From contig VZRN01005622.1 in NCBI GenBank assembly GCA_013397935.1, positions 5,357,082-5,421,081 of the forward strand: 64,000 nucleotides of DNA. Reading direction: 5' to 3'. The position numbers and the translations under genes were made by a program. The notes beneath the pieces are model-generated. The model had not been told where the DNA came from. It saw only the letters and a program-made list of their open reading frames with translations, and ran no database searches. This stretch comes from Dasyornis broadbenti. Lineage: Eukaryota > Chordata > Aves > Passeriformes > Dasyornithidae. Position 1 is the stretch's first letter. The number at the start of each line of letters is the position of its first letter. Positions 1 to 12,054 of the stretch are shown here, in pieces.

Positions 1-2360
1 TGTCCTCCAAGTATTTTTATTGTCATATTCACTTACCCTGTGAAAAGTGACAAAATACGAGGAATCTGTCATGGGATCTTTGAATAGTTCTGTATCAGGT
101 ACAAGCACATTATCTTTCTAAGTTCTCGCCTGATGTTCTTTTTGCAAAAATACACTCCTGTTTGATTTCTGTACTACACCTCTTTATTCTTATTCATTAT
201 TTCCCCCTTTGCATGTTAAACATGTTGTTATGGTCACTGTATTAAGTAGTTCTTCATCAGAGATTCTCTTGTTTGTGACCAACTCAACAGTTGCTTCTTC
301 ATATTTTTTAGAAGCATATCACTCTCTTTCAGGGTTGTGAGTCTAGTGTAAATTGTGCCTGACAAGATTTCTCTTAGTTTGACTAACCAGTTGTTAGCTT
401 GATGCAATTTATTGTATGTATTATATAGAGACCATTGGCTATTCACATATTTAGTTGAGAAGAATAAGGGGACACTTTCCCTCTGTGATTTTTACATCAT
501 TCCTTTGGCTAGATATTCATTGAGTATTTCCAAAAGAGTCTAATAAATCTTCAAAAGCTGCATTTATTTATAGGCAAGTTAAATAGTCTCTTTTTCTATT
601 CAATTTGTCCATTTTAGGTAAGAAGTTGCACTCTAGCCATTGTGCCTGATTTATTGCTTCAAGGCCTGTGTGAAATGAATAAGTGAATATTCCCTAATTT
701 CTGGTGCCCAGGTGTTAAAGTTGTGCATTAAGTGCTGTAGTAATTTGCATTAATTTGCTGGCTGTCATCAGTGGAACACCAAATGTTTAAGTAGTAATTT
801 TGCAAAATGTTGAAGCTCATTCTCCTGTCACTTGGAAATCAAAAAGTTCTAAGTATGTGAAACTTCCTAATAAGTAAGTATCCAAGTCCTTTGCTGAGCA
901 GGATCAAATTGCTAAATGAGATCATGAAAACTAGCACTGGACCATTTTGCTGAGAAATTCCTCCTGTACAATTATGGTTTAGATGGATTTGATTTTTAAT
1001 TACACAGAAAAAAGAATTCTTGTTCTTTGCTGGCATTGTTCTGCCTCTGTTATGGATAAATAGAACATAAGTCACATTATTTAATTCAGAGTCTTATCTC
1101 TTAGTTTTTATTTAAAAGCAATTTTCAGTGATTTTATTCATGTAGTGTACTCAGTGATAGTCATCAGCAAGTCTGACATGCTTTTAAAAATAGGTTGTAG
1201 CTATTGGTGATAATATCAATGACATTGGGTGAAATGCAATAAAATCTTGGAATTCTTGATTTACAAATGTTACTAGGAAATTTTCTCAATGACTGCCACC
1301 GCGTATCAAACCCTTTTTTTCCCCCCCAAGGACTACTTGGTCACAAATTAAATATTTTTGTTTATTTAAGACTCCTACTAAGCAAGAGCTAAACTGAAAA
1401 CTAAACTATTGTAAAATCTAGTATCAGTTTACAGATTTCAGAGATAATTAAGGTCACTGTTTACCTTCTTATTTTTTGCAGCCTTTCACTGTCTTTAAAA
1501 TAAATTCTTAACATTACTGTTCATAAACTAGAAATATCTTCCCATCTTTTGTCTCTTGAATACTTGTAACTGTTATTTTCCACAGAGAAGTGAAATAGTA
1601 CAGCTGACTTTGTGAAAAGATCAGTTTTCTATAATGAGAATTTTGGGACACCGTGAAAAAATATATGTAGATGGGCCTCTCTTTAAAATAGGGGTCTGAT
1701 TCAGTAGAAGCATAATGACAATTATGTAGATCTTTTAGAAAAACAGTACTGTAAAATCTCAGTAAAAATATTTTGCTTCAGACTGGGTGGAGGTTTAAGG
1801 TTATCCAACGAGTACTGAAGCCAACAGAGGATAAGAAAAAGGAAACCAATTATTTGTACTAGTTTTATAAATCTCCCTTTATTGCCTAACCTTTTCAAAC
1901 AAGAAATGGATTTATCCTCTGTGGAGACAGTAGTATAAATAATGTCATTCTCTGGCTAGAAATGGCTCTGAAGTCCTTTGATCTGATACAGGGTTGCTTA
2001 ATACTAAGTACATCCTGTTCTAGTATGTACACTCTAACTAGGTTTTTTTTAAAAAAATCCAGCTCTAAAAATTCTGGTCAATAAATGTGTTAAATTTAGA
2101 ACAATTTAATATTTATAACATGGTACAGTTACTAGGTGTGTTTAATGTTTAATGATGTTTTCTTGACGTTCTGAACTTTTGATATACTTTTTCTTCCTGA
2201 GCTTTTAGTAAAAGATGAATTAATAGGAAAAGTGTTTTGTCTGTAAAGGTTGGCCTAATGACTAGAAAAAAAGTAAATATTTTCTGCGTTCTGTTTTTAA
2301 AATGTTGATAAGCAAATCAAATAGCATATTCACTTTCCCTTGGACGTGGCCAATCAACTA
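1..2360. other. AT-rich non-coding DNA
   Basis: No gene, RNA gene or recognisable transposon is visible here on either strand. The only open frames are under 80 codons and have no domain-like features. A pyrimidine run (C3 T7 C7) lies at 1311-1327. The stretch looks like ordinary intergenic or intronic DNA. Confidence 0.6.
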
Positions 2361-2362
2361 TT

Positions 2363-2407
2363 GAATTTATTTATTTCTTTCTTCATTTATTTATTTCTTT
2401 ATTATTA
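2363..2407. repeat. T-rich simple repeat, (ATTT)/(TTTC) type
   Basis: Two near copies of an ATTTATTTATTTCTTT unit follow one another, separated by a short CTTC. This is microsatellite-type sequence with no sign of function. Confidence 0.8.
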
Positions 2408-2639
2408 AATCAGGGGGAGGATGATGCAGACAAGGGGAAAACTTGACATAATGAGAGAAAGAAAAGCATGAAAATGGCCATCACAGAGGGGAAATTGGGC
2501 TATCACAGAAGTTATTACAAGAGACACTTGATGTGATCTAATTTGCCAAAGGTATGGGTGAAGAAATGATGGCTAGTGTGTCTATAATGGCAGGAGCCAA
2601 TTTATGCCTGTCAGGCTAACATTTTACAGGTTTAAATAA

Positions 2640-3085
2640 TTTCTGTGTAAGAATGCTTCCCCCGCCCCCCGCAACAAGATTTTTGTTTTCTGCTGAATCT
2701 TAATTGGTTTCTAGATGCTGCTGTTTCATCATTTTGAAAACATCTTTTCCTAGATGAGTCCTTTAACAAAAGATTTTTTGTCTTTACTGCGATCTTCTCA
2801 AAATTCCTTCTTTCTCGAAGTAATGTGTTGAACAAGAGGCAGGGTTTCCCTTCTGCTCTGATAATGAATGCCACTGCAAGGCTGTACTTTAATGAAGTGG
2901 AGCTGGTTGATCAGCTCTCCATGACGTGCAGAAATGACTGTCACTTCTCATGGCCATCAAGTCCTGACACAGCTCTGGGTGCGAGCTCTTGTCAGAGGGA
3001 ACTTCTGAGATTCCATGCTGACTTGATGCCTCTGCGTCCTGGGGATCGTGCTCCAATATCTGCACTGTATGTTAGGGTTTCATAG
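2640..3085. other. More GC-balanced non-coding patch
   Basis: Base composition is more balanced than in the flanks. A plus-strand frame of 86 codons runs from 2825 to 3085, and a shorter frame overlaps it on the other strand. I recognise no protein family in either. The patch could be a conserved regulatory element or unique spacer; the sequence alone does not decide. Confidence 0.25.
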
Positions 3086-3562
3086 CAGCAATTAATCTAA
3101 AATACATCTATGACGTTGCCTTAAATACTGATTTATATAGGAAGCAATTTCCACTCTAATGATATAACAATGATTGGAGGGGAGAGAGTATTGCAAAAGA
3201 AAAAGTAAGACAATAAAGCAAATATTTATGAAGGTCACTATTTTTATTTATTTCTCTCTTTTTGGTTAGATTACATACAAAATACCAACATTTGTTCTGA
3301 GGTTTCAGGTAATAGATTTCTACTGTTTTTTAATTTGATAATACAAAATAATTTTTCCTAGACTTGCATTATTTAAAAATATCCTTTGCAATTGTGAAAA
3401 CTGAATGATAATGAAGTAGTTTTCTCTTTATTACATTACGTGAATAAAATTCTCCTTTGGTCAGTCAGTCCTAGGTTTTCAGTTTGGCTGGTCTTGCCAG
3501 TCACATTTTGAAACTCAGGAACCATCTGTATAGCTTTTTTGTTTGATTGGTTTTGTTTTATT

Positions 3563-3653
3563 TGTGTGTGTGTGTGTGTGTGTTTTTGNGTGTGTGTGTT
3601 GTTGTGTTTGTTTTTGTGGTTTTTTTTGTTTTTTTTTTTTTTTTTTTTTTTTT
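3563..3653. repeat. (TG)n microsatellite running into T25
   Basis: About ten TG units are followed by a T/G mixture, one ambiguous base (N at 3589) and an uninterrupted T25 at 3629-3653. The ambiguous base suggests difficulty in sequencing or assembly here. Open frames read through this tract are artefacts. Confidence 0.95.
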
Positions 3654-6600
3654 AACAGCTGATAAGAGGAGGAAACATTGTCTATTTTCTGAGGTAAAAA
3701 AACGAGAAGGATGATTGTATGTGAAGTCAGGAGAGATCATGAGAAATATATACCAGTACCATGGATGACTCAGGGAGATTCAATAAAGTAGAACAGTGTT
3801 CAGATATGCAGGGGCCTGGTATCACTTTGCATAATTATTTTGTGTGTATTTAGGAATGATACTTTGTCAAAGGCTTGTTAGTGCAGCTGTTTTGAAGATA
3901 AACTTGCAATAAATTTTTTGTAGTCATCTTACAGCAAATAAAAGAAAAAAGGATGTTGCATATCACTGTTTTTTTTATTCAAATACATTTGAAACACAAA
4001 CCCAAAAACCCATTCTCGTTTTTTTTTTAGAAGCTGCACCCTAGCTGGGCTTCTGGCACATTTAGGATTTGGACTCATGGGGCGCTTATAAGTGTTTTAC
4101 AGTCACACATATGCACTTGCTAAGCTTTGTTTACTTTTCAAAGTAGCTTTTGAAGCCGTCCTAACTGAATAAGTTCAGTATCCCAACTGAATATTTGTAC
4201 TGGTTTCAAACTGCTTATGTCAGCTTGGCTTATTTCTGTGTATTTATGGACACGTGTTAAAATATACAAGTCGGTGGTGGAGCCATTAAAACGTGTCAAC
4301 ATGTGAAGTTGAACTGATTTATTAGAACAGTCCAACTCTGTATGTGGACCAGACTGCTGTTTCTTTAGGGATATTCTTTGGACAACTCCCCCCTGTAGCA
4401 CTTGTCTCCCTCCCCACCCTTAAAATCTTGCTGGTAGTACCAGAACTGAGAATGAAATAATGGATTCCAATATGTACTTGTCGATGTATTCTTGTCCTAA
4501 TGTTCAGGTAGGAAAATAAAAAAGTCATCCATTCATTAACCAGTGAATAAGTTACGTTTTTTTTTTTTCAGGATACATACCTCAGTTCATTCTGTGCATT
4601 TTGGAGAACTGGCTACCTTGCCAAAAGGACCTTTCTTGGACTAAAATTAAATATTTATCTGTTTTATGAAGGCTTATGTGGTAATACTGATATAATTTCA
4701 AGAGCCACAGCTATGCATAACTGGACTTTCGGAGTTCTTGTGGTTAAAATTGAAATTGCCGTGTCTTCTGGTTTCTGCGTTTTCCTGGAGCTCTAGTCAC
4801 ATTTCTGGCAATGAAAGCCTAGAAATAATAGCCTTACACTTTCCAAATTCCCACAGGCCTCTCTGCTTGCTTCCAATATGGACTGATTTTCTTGTGAGCA
4901 GGAATTCTTTACTCTGGCAGGATATGAGGCAAGGCCAGTAGCTGCTCTTATTCTGTTTTTGAAAGATTATTTTTTATTACTTAATTTATTTCTGTGTTTC
5001 TTACAGATAGAAACATTATGGTGGTCTTGATTTACAGGCAGGGTTAGCAGTCTTCCTGCAACTCTTACTCCTCTGAGAAGTATCAGTAAAATCATCTGAA
5101 TTGTTTTGTGACCAAAGCATGTGCCTGCGGTGAGAGCTTTTGTAATGCCTCTCCCGTGACAGCCCAGGTAATAAAGACTGAGTTGCAGCTTTTATGAATT
5201 ACTGACATTGATTCAGGAGCTAATAACCATTCTGAAACTGGGGACGGGGGCTACAATAACAGTTCTTTAAAGTTTCAGAATCGTGAAGGAACTCCCATTA
5301 AAAAACCCAAAAACAACAAAAAAATAAACAACTTAAGATTTCTTCATCTGTTACTGAGCTAAAACCAGGTTGTGTATGTAAAAACATTTGTGGCTAGGAA
5401 AAAAGTACTTTCATGCCCTTTTGAATCAGTCACTGTTTTGTTTTTTTCCTTAGTAAAGTGTTTCATCAGACCTTATTTGAAGGTTCTATAATCCTGAACT
5501 TCTTTAAGAATCTGACAGATCAGTGTGTTTTCCCTTCAAATGATGTGTTTCTTCCAGAAAAATTAGATCAACCCAAATACACAGTAGGCAGGAGGGATCA
5601 GTGTGAGATTAAGAGTGGATTCCCCCACCCCATATTTCTGAGTAGGACTTAATGACATTGGATAAAACAGCACATACCTTGAACCATGTCTGTGTTAGCT
5701 TGGGGGAGGTTGTGATGGTCACTTGTCGCTACAACTTTTGCATCAGAAAATGTAACAATAAAGGGTGATGGCCAATGATGAACCATCCAGATTTCCCAAG
5801 GACCAACGGCCACACTGATAATTTAAAGTTTTAAATTAGACTGTTGTTAAAAGAGTGTGAGCCACTTGGATAGGCTGCACAGCCTGGAAACTGCCTCCCT
5901 GCCCTGTTTCTCACTGAGGTCCACGCAGTGGGCATGGTCTGCTTGGTCTAAAACTGAACTGGACGAGGCTGCAAGGCACCAAGGGAGTCTGTTAAAAAGG
6001 GGAAAAGTAATTTGTGTCAGTGTAAAATAAATTATTTGGCTAGAAACAGTTGAATATAAGTTATGGCAGCAGAAGGGAAAGCATCATGTTTGAATATAAA
6101 GATTTTATGGCATGTGAGGTCACACCAAGTTAATAGCACAGTGCCCTGATCTACATCGCTTGCATGCTCAAGTCCTGGGCCCTCCACTGTTTATCCTTGT
6201 TGTATAATGTTTAAAAATTTAAGTACTTAAACTGAAGTTAGAGGTGGAGTTTTCTTGCTTTATCCCAAGAGGTTAATTATATTTGATTTTATTTCTGTAA
6301 ATTTGTTCTCATTTGCTTGAAGAGAATTATTGTGCATATGAGTTCTTCTAGTCTAATTAAAATTTGGCTCATTGAGATGACCACTGATTTGATTTTAACT
6401 CAATATTATGGTAAGACAAATTCCTTCAATTAAATTGTTGTTAGAACATCACTTGACCCATGAAGTATGTTATCAAGCTTTGTCTGAGTATATGGATGGT
6501 TCAATTTCACTTTAAAAGGACAGTTTACTTGGAGATTTATAATGTTTGGAAGAAATCTTATGTATCATTCAGTAACAATAGTTTTCATGTCTTCCAAGAT

Positions 6601-8240
6601 TCCTATAGGTCATCGAATCTGTTAATCAGACAACTCCACGAATGAATGACATTTATAGTTTCAAGATACAGGATTAAATGAAAAGAATTTAAGTTCAAAT
6701 ATGTACTGAATCCCATTTAGGAACTACAACTAATTTATTTTGAGAATTTTCTTTGAGACTGATGTTTGTAATGAATATATTCTTCTATCTCAAATACTCA
6801 GATAAAAAGTTAATTTTCAAGATTGTTGGGAGATTTTTTTTCCATATTAGAAAATGCCATCTGAGAAGGTTCGTTCTTTTGTTTTTCAATAGAATTATTC
6901 AAGAAAAATATTTTTGGGGCACATAATTTTGCAGCTAATACTTTAAGAAGAAATAATTTTTTGTTTCATGGAATATAGAGATTTTAACTTTTAAATACAA
7001 ACTGCTTCTTTCACAGCCATCCAATGGAAGGCATTTCAGTGTCTCATTAGCAAATTGTTTTGTCACCTTCAAGTATCTCTGAAACATTGATGTGCATTTA
7101 GCTGTAAGACTTTTTATAGTAAATCAGTCAACAGTGTGTACATCCAAAGCTTCAGCCTTGACTTTCCTGTCTTGCACCCTTAGTTCCAACAGGGAGCTAT
7201 AGAACCAGCTAAGGCTATAGAGGTAAACATCTTTTTATTTGAAGAACTTAGATTGAATTATCATGATTTCCCATGACTGGAACTTTGATTTTGAAGCATT
7301 ACAAGAGATTTGATAAATTTTATCCTTTGTTGTCATAATTCTTCCTATAATCTGGTTTTGAAAAGGACACTTGTTTTTAAATTGTTCCATAGCTGGCTAA
7401 ACATTGGATTCTTGGCTCTTTATAATCCTTTTCCTTCTTGCCTTTTTCTCCCTGAGACTGCTGTCACTGGAGTAACTAATATACATTCTTTATGGCTGTT
7501 TTCAAAGTCTGTGTACTTTATGCATGATAGGCCTGACACTTGCTCTGGTTTTCTTCCTTTTTTCTTTGTGTTCCCATCATTCAGAAACTAGATTATTTAA
7601 ATAAACACCATAGTGAGTAACTCCATCCGGATTTGCATCAACTGCAAATTGACCCAAATAATACTCCCTGCATTTTGTCTCATTATGATTCCAATTTGTA
7701 CATTCAGAATCTTACACTTGCATCCTTTCCAGTTTCTCTTTGAACCAAGTAAATACTATTGTAGCTAATGAATGCTCATCTAGAATGCTTTATAATTTTA
7801 CTAATGGCTGCCTGAAGCCTGTAATCCTCCTGGAATCACCAATCTTCCTTTCTTCATGCAAGTTTTTCTTGTAAATACGTTGTACATTTTCCAGGCTCAT
7901 TCCAGTTTTCCCCCTATAGTTCCTAGTTAAAGTGAATATGTTTTTTTAACCTCAATGCAGAATATATTCCACCCACACGCTTGATTTTGTTCATGCATTT
8001 CTTCAGAGTTGATGCTTTTCTGCTTCTATTCTTCAATGCTTCTACTTTCCTTGATTCCACATCATTTGCAAATATAATGATTACAGTCTTTCTTTCTTCC
8101 AGGGCTTTGTAAGACCTAAATTTGCTGTTCCTCAGGGAGATAAATTTTTTAGTTTCTGTAACTCGTGTTTATTATTATTATTTTAATTGCTATACCTTGT
8201 TTTATGCTTCCCCTGACAAGTAGTTTAAGGTATTTAAAAG
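3654..8240. other. Non-coding DNA, no recognised feature
   Basis: I see no gene, RNA gene or recognisable transposon in this stretch. It contains only short T tracts, such as the one at about 4558-4569 followed by CAG, and an A-rich patch near 5299-5332. Frames of 60-93 codons on both strands lack recognisable features. Confidence 0.55.
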
Positions 8241-8268
8241 CATATATATATGTGTGTGTGTATATATT
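8241..8268. repeat. (AT)n/(GT)n microsatellite
   Basis: Alternating ATATAT, TGTGTGTG and TATATA blocks form a short compound dinucleotide repeat. Confidence 0.9.
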
Positions 8269-8666
8269 AAGATTTACTGATAAATGGTAAAGTAACTTTC
8301 GTAGCCAAATTCTTGACGTACTTTTTCACTTTCTCATATTTAATGTGGGTAATTTTAGAAAAATGCCATAAAATTTAAATTACTTTGGTCTTTAATTCTG
8401 AGTGATGTCCCTTCTTTGGGGAATATTTTAAACCTTCAGGTCATTTGAAGTACGCTATTACACTAACCAGCCATTGCACTGAAACTTAGTGCTCAGATTA
8501 ATGCTGTAATTGTAGGACTCTCAGTCAACAGAGTTGCAGTACAGTAAAAAAAAAGGTTGTATTGTGCTTTATGTATGCTTGTGTGTACTTATAATGTATT
8601 TTCAAGTAAAACTTAGAAATAAAAAGCATAGAGAATGTTGAGAAGGTTTCAGGATTTCTTTCTTCC

Positions 8667-8684
8667 TTTTTTTTTTTTTTTTTT
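8667..8684. repeat. T18 homopolymer
   Basis: Eighteen T in a row, preceded by a pyrimidine-rich TTCTTTCTTCC stretch. Confidence 0.95.
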
Positions 8685-10100
8685 GTAAAATATCTTTAAA
8701 GAGAATTTTGGATGAAAATTCATGAATTATTTCTTTAGGGTCTGAAATTTGTTGCTGTTGCTTTAAGAAAAGTTTTCAAAGTTTTTTAAAGCCGTAGTCA
8801 TTTAGAATATATAATAAGTATTCCTGTAAAGCTTTGTGAAAATAAATGTATTGTGAGCACTAAATACAAAAGCTCAGAGTACTTTATTGGATGAAAACGC
8901 TGTATCAGATGATGTGGAATTTGGGAAAAAGAGTACTTTTATAAAATTTTAAATTTATTTTAAGGACACTCAGTAGACTCTGAGGCAAATCCAGTTAGTG
9001 TAATATTAGTAGGTTTAATGCTGTACAGCCAAATGCTACATCTGGTTTTGCAGTGTTTTTTTCAATGGCCAACAAAGGCACTGAAGATTCTGTGTGTGTG
9101 TTGTATTTAAAGCAGAATTATCAGAGGGGTTGTATCCTTTAAAGCAAAATACAAGCCAGCATGAAGACTCACTCCTTGAACAGAGATCCCACACCTGAAT
9201 TTCCTAGAAATAGCAAAGTGTAATTGTCCACAGGCTGTGGTTATATTTCCTTTGAGTTTTCAGACAGATCACAAAAACATTTACATTTACATACATTGCA
9301 CAGATGGCACTTTGCAGCACGCCTGTTTTGGGCTGGTGTCAGAACTTATTTGGCACACTTTTAAACTTGTGACCTTTGGCTGCTATCATGGTCTTTGTAT
9401 TTTGAGTTGCAATGATTTCCTTTTTCTTCCTGAAACAACTTCTCATTGTTTCTTGTTTGAACAATGAATGTGTCTTAAGATTTTTGCCGTCATTTATGTT
9501 CTTTTAGTTTGCATTATAATGATTTGTATCTTACGCAAGAACACCTTAAATGTGAGGTGTGCTGTAATAATATTTTTGCTTAAAAAATATCTGTATAACT
9601 CAGCATAAAAATTAGGTACTAACTGCCCTGTAATAATAGAAATGTGCAATTGTTATTTCTAGCATTCATGAGGAAAATTAAGAAATTAAGAAATTCAGAG
9701 TAATTGAGATCAGAGTGCTTTTTGTCCTTCTTCTTGAGTACTGTTTAAGAGGATTGGATTTATTGAGAAGACACTACATTGTCACATGTGCTCTGGGATA
9801 TAATCATATGATCAGAGAAAAGTTTTCAGAGATAATTTTGGTTAAAGTTTTAAATGGAAACTTCCTGGTCAATGAAGGATGCCTTAGAAACTTCTCTCAC
9901 AGGGTTAAATTAAAAGGGCTTATATAAGACATCTAGAGCCACGGAAACATGGAAAACTGGTTTTATTTTCCTCTCTGTAAGGACCCAGTGCTCTAAAACA
10001 TCCATAGCCTTCAGAGGGAGGTGTAGATATCTTAATTTATAGCCTCGGTTCCAGGCACTTCTGAATGACACTTAGGACATTCTGTGTATATAATGGCAGC
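8685..10100. other. Non-coding DNA, no recognised feature
   Basis: AT-rich sequence with no recognisable transposon or gene. Frames at 9237-9467 and 9715-9927 on the plus strand are 76 and 70 codons long and show no domain. Confidence 0.55.
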
Positions 10101-10107
10101 ATTCATG

Positions 10108-10262
10108 ACTGCGCGAGCTTTAATTTTCCGGATTCCCAGCAATTATCCAACTCTGCTAATCCAAGTGAGGCCCTCGTTCCCGGGGGACGCTCCGCGGGCG
10201 CTCACCGAGGCGGTGCCGACGCCGCACTCCTCTCGTGTGGCCATCACACGGAGGGGCCACGT
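10108..10262. promoter_or_regulatory. Small isolated CpG cluster, possible regulatory element
   Basis: About 17 CpG dinucleotides occur in roughly 150 bases, in a window that is otherwise strongly CpG-depleted. The left edge carries homeobox-type sites (TTTAATTTTCC, and TAATCC of the OTX/PITX class near 10156). An inverted CCAAT box (ATTGG) lies just beyond the right edge near 10279. Two plus-strand frames overlap here (10065-10388 and 10084-10353), but their peptides show no family. It may be a small CpG island, an orphan promoter or an enhancer. It could also be a chance GC spike, since no TATA box or initiator decides the matter. Confidence 0.4.
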
Positions 10263-12000
10263 CCCCCTCCTCCTGTCTATTGGTGGCAGCTTCCAAAGGA
10301 CCAGTTTGGCTCATGTTGGCTCCATGTTGGGCCTGGTAATAAATCAGCAGTGAAAAGCCAGCTCTGCAATACAGACTTCTGCATTTAAAGCAGCCCTGAA
10401 CATTGGTTAACGTGGCTCTTCAGTGGCACGACAATGCTAAAGGCACGGACACACACCAAAAGCTCTTCTAGGGCAAGAGATAGCTTTGTCCTGCTGCTCC
10501 CCACCATTCCCTTTAAAGGATTCCCTCTCTGGTCTGGCCTGGAGCTTGGCTAATTGATTAGCAGAACTTCAGGCAGGCTGTTTGGCCCTTGGGAAACCTG
10601 GCTCTGCTCTGGAGAGCCAGTGGTGAATGTTCCAACCATGGTCCTCAGAACCACCAGGCCACCTGCAGCCAGGGCTCCCAAGCAAGATTTAATACATAAT
10701 CCAAGGACATCTCATGTTTAAATGGATGAACAGCTTCAGCTGGGAAATGACTAAGTGACTAAGACGAAATTTAGAGCGAGTTGCTTGGTTTTGGTTAAAT
10801 TTTCCTTTTGTTTTTTGGGCTTGAAAAAGCCTGTAGAGGTAAGGAATGGGGTTACGCACATTCAGTTGTTCTCCTGCCTTGTGACAAGTTCCTGTTCCTA
10901 ACTTGGGGTTGTTTGTATATTCCTGCTGCTTTGAAAGCCGCCCCTGTGACCAGCCTTGGAGAGTTGGGCCTTTCCTGCCCTTTGCAGGCACCTCAGTTCA
11001 TTAGCCTCAATTAATCTTCCCAGCAATCCTGCACAATTCAGCCAATTAGTGGAGCACTGCCAACACAGTACAGAAGAGTATTGTTACTCTTTTTAAAACT
11101 CTTCCATGCTTTCCACTACCTTATTTGTAATTGTCTTCATATAGAATTTAAGTATATGCTAGAATAGCTATAGAATGACAGCTCCTTCCTGAACATAAAA
11201 TGATTGCCACAGAGTAGTGACTACCTAGTAAAATAGAGCTAATCTTGAACGTTTTTATGCTACTCAGGATAGAGAAAGGTGTTCATCAAAATGCCGAGAT
11301 TATAGCATAAAAACTTTTTACCTTACCAGTGAGTAGCTTGAATCCTTCCTTTGGCTTGACCACTGAAAAAACAATTGTTTCATCTGACAAAAGAATAAAT
11401 AAAGGGAAAGTATCTTTAAAAATCCCTCATATCCCTGCAGCAATGGCTGCATTCTAATGTGATTTTTCTATGATCGGTAATGTGCACGCTTGTTTGTATT
11501 TTGGGTATACTTGTAATGTACATGATGCAGTATTTGTGCAGTACTCCAATTGTGTTAATTTTTGCATTCCCATCATATTTATAAGTAAACATTACTGCTG
11601 GAATTAGTAACTATATTTATAGTGGTAAATATGGTGTGCTTTCTTTCTATTTAGTCACTCGTGAGTCATATTTATATTATTGTCTTGAGTATACATGATT
11701 TTTTTTATCTCTACCTTCAGAAGGATTAGAAATATCAAGGTGTTTTCTTTTCCCTAGGACCCAAAGTTTCACTGGATTCCAGAGTTCTCATTATTTCAGG
11801 GATGTGCTTTCACTATTTAATTAATTTCTCCTTCTTCAGAGTTCTTCTAATGTTAATTGTGAATTCAGAAAAAAAGCAGCAGCTTTTTCTGTGTTCATCT
11901 TGTCCCCAAATCCAGAAGTCTTCAATGATATCTTGTTTGAAGAATCAGTTATTATTAATATAATTTGTAACTCTGAATTTTGATTCCTTTTCCCTTCTCT
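10263..12000. other. Non-coding DNA, no recognised feature
   Basis: Composition is mixed, more GC-balanced up to about 11.0 kb and AT-rich after that. Overlapping frames on opposite strands (10689-10991 minus, 10808-11014 plus) have no recognisable features. Confidence 0.5.
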
Positions 12001-12008
12001 AGTCTTCA

Positions 12009-12050
12009 TCTAGTATTCATCTCTTCATTCATTCATTCTAGTATTCATCT
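12009..12050. repeat. Short direct repeat around (CATT)n
   Basis: The 14-mer TCTAGTATTCATCT occurs at 12009-12022 and again at 12037-12050, with CTTCATTCATTCAT between the copies. It is a local 28-base-period duplication. Confidence 0.85.
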
Positions 12051-12054
12051 GCTT

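Noticed and set aside
3558..3740. 60-codon minus-strand frame with poly-Lys and Thr-His repeats
   Set aside because: It is a translation of the TG/T microsatellite, including an ambiguous base.
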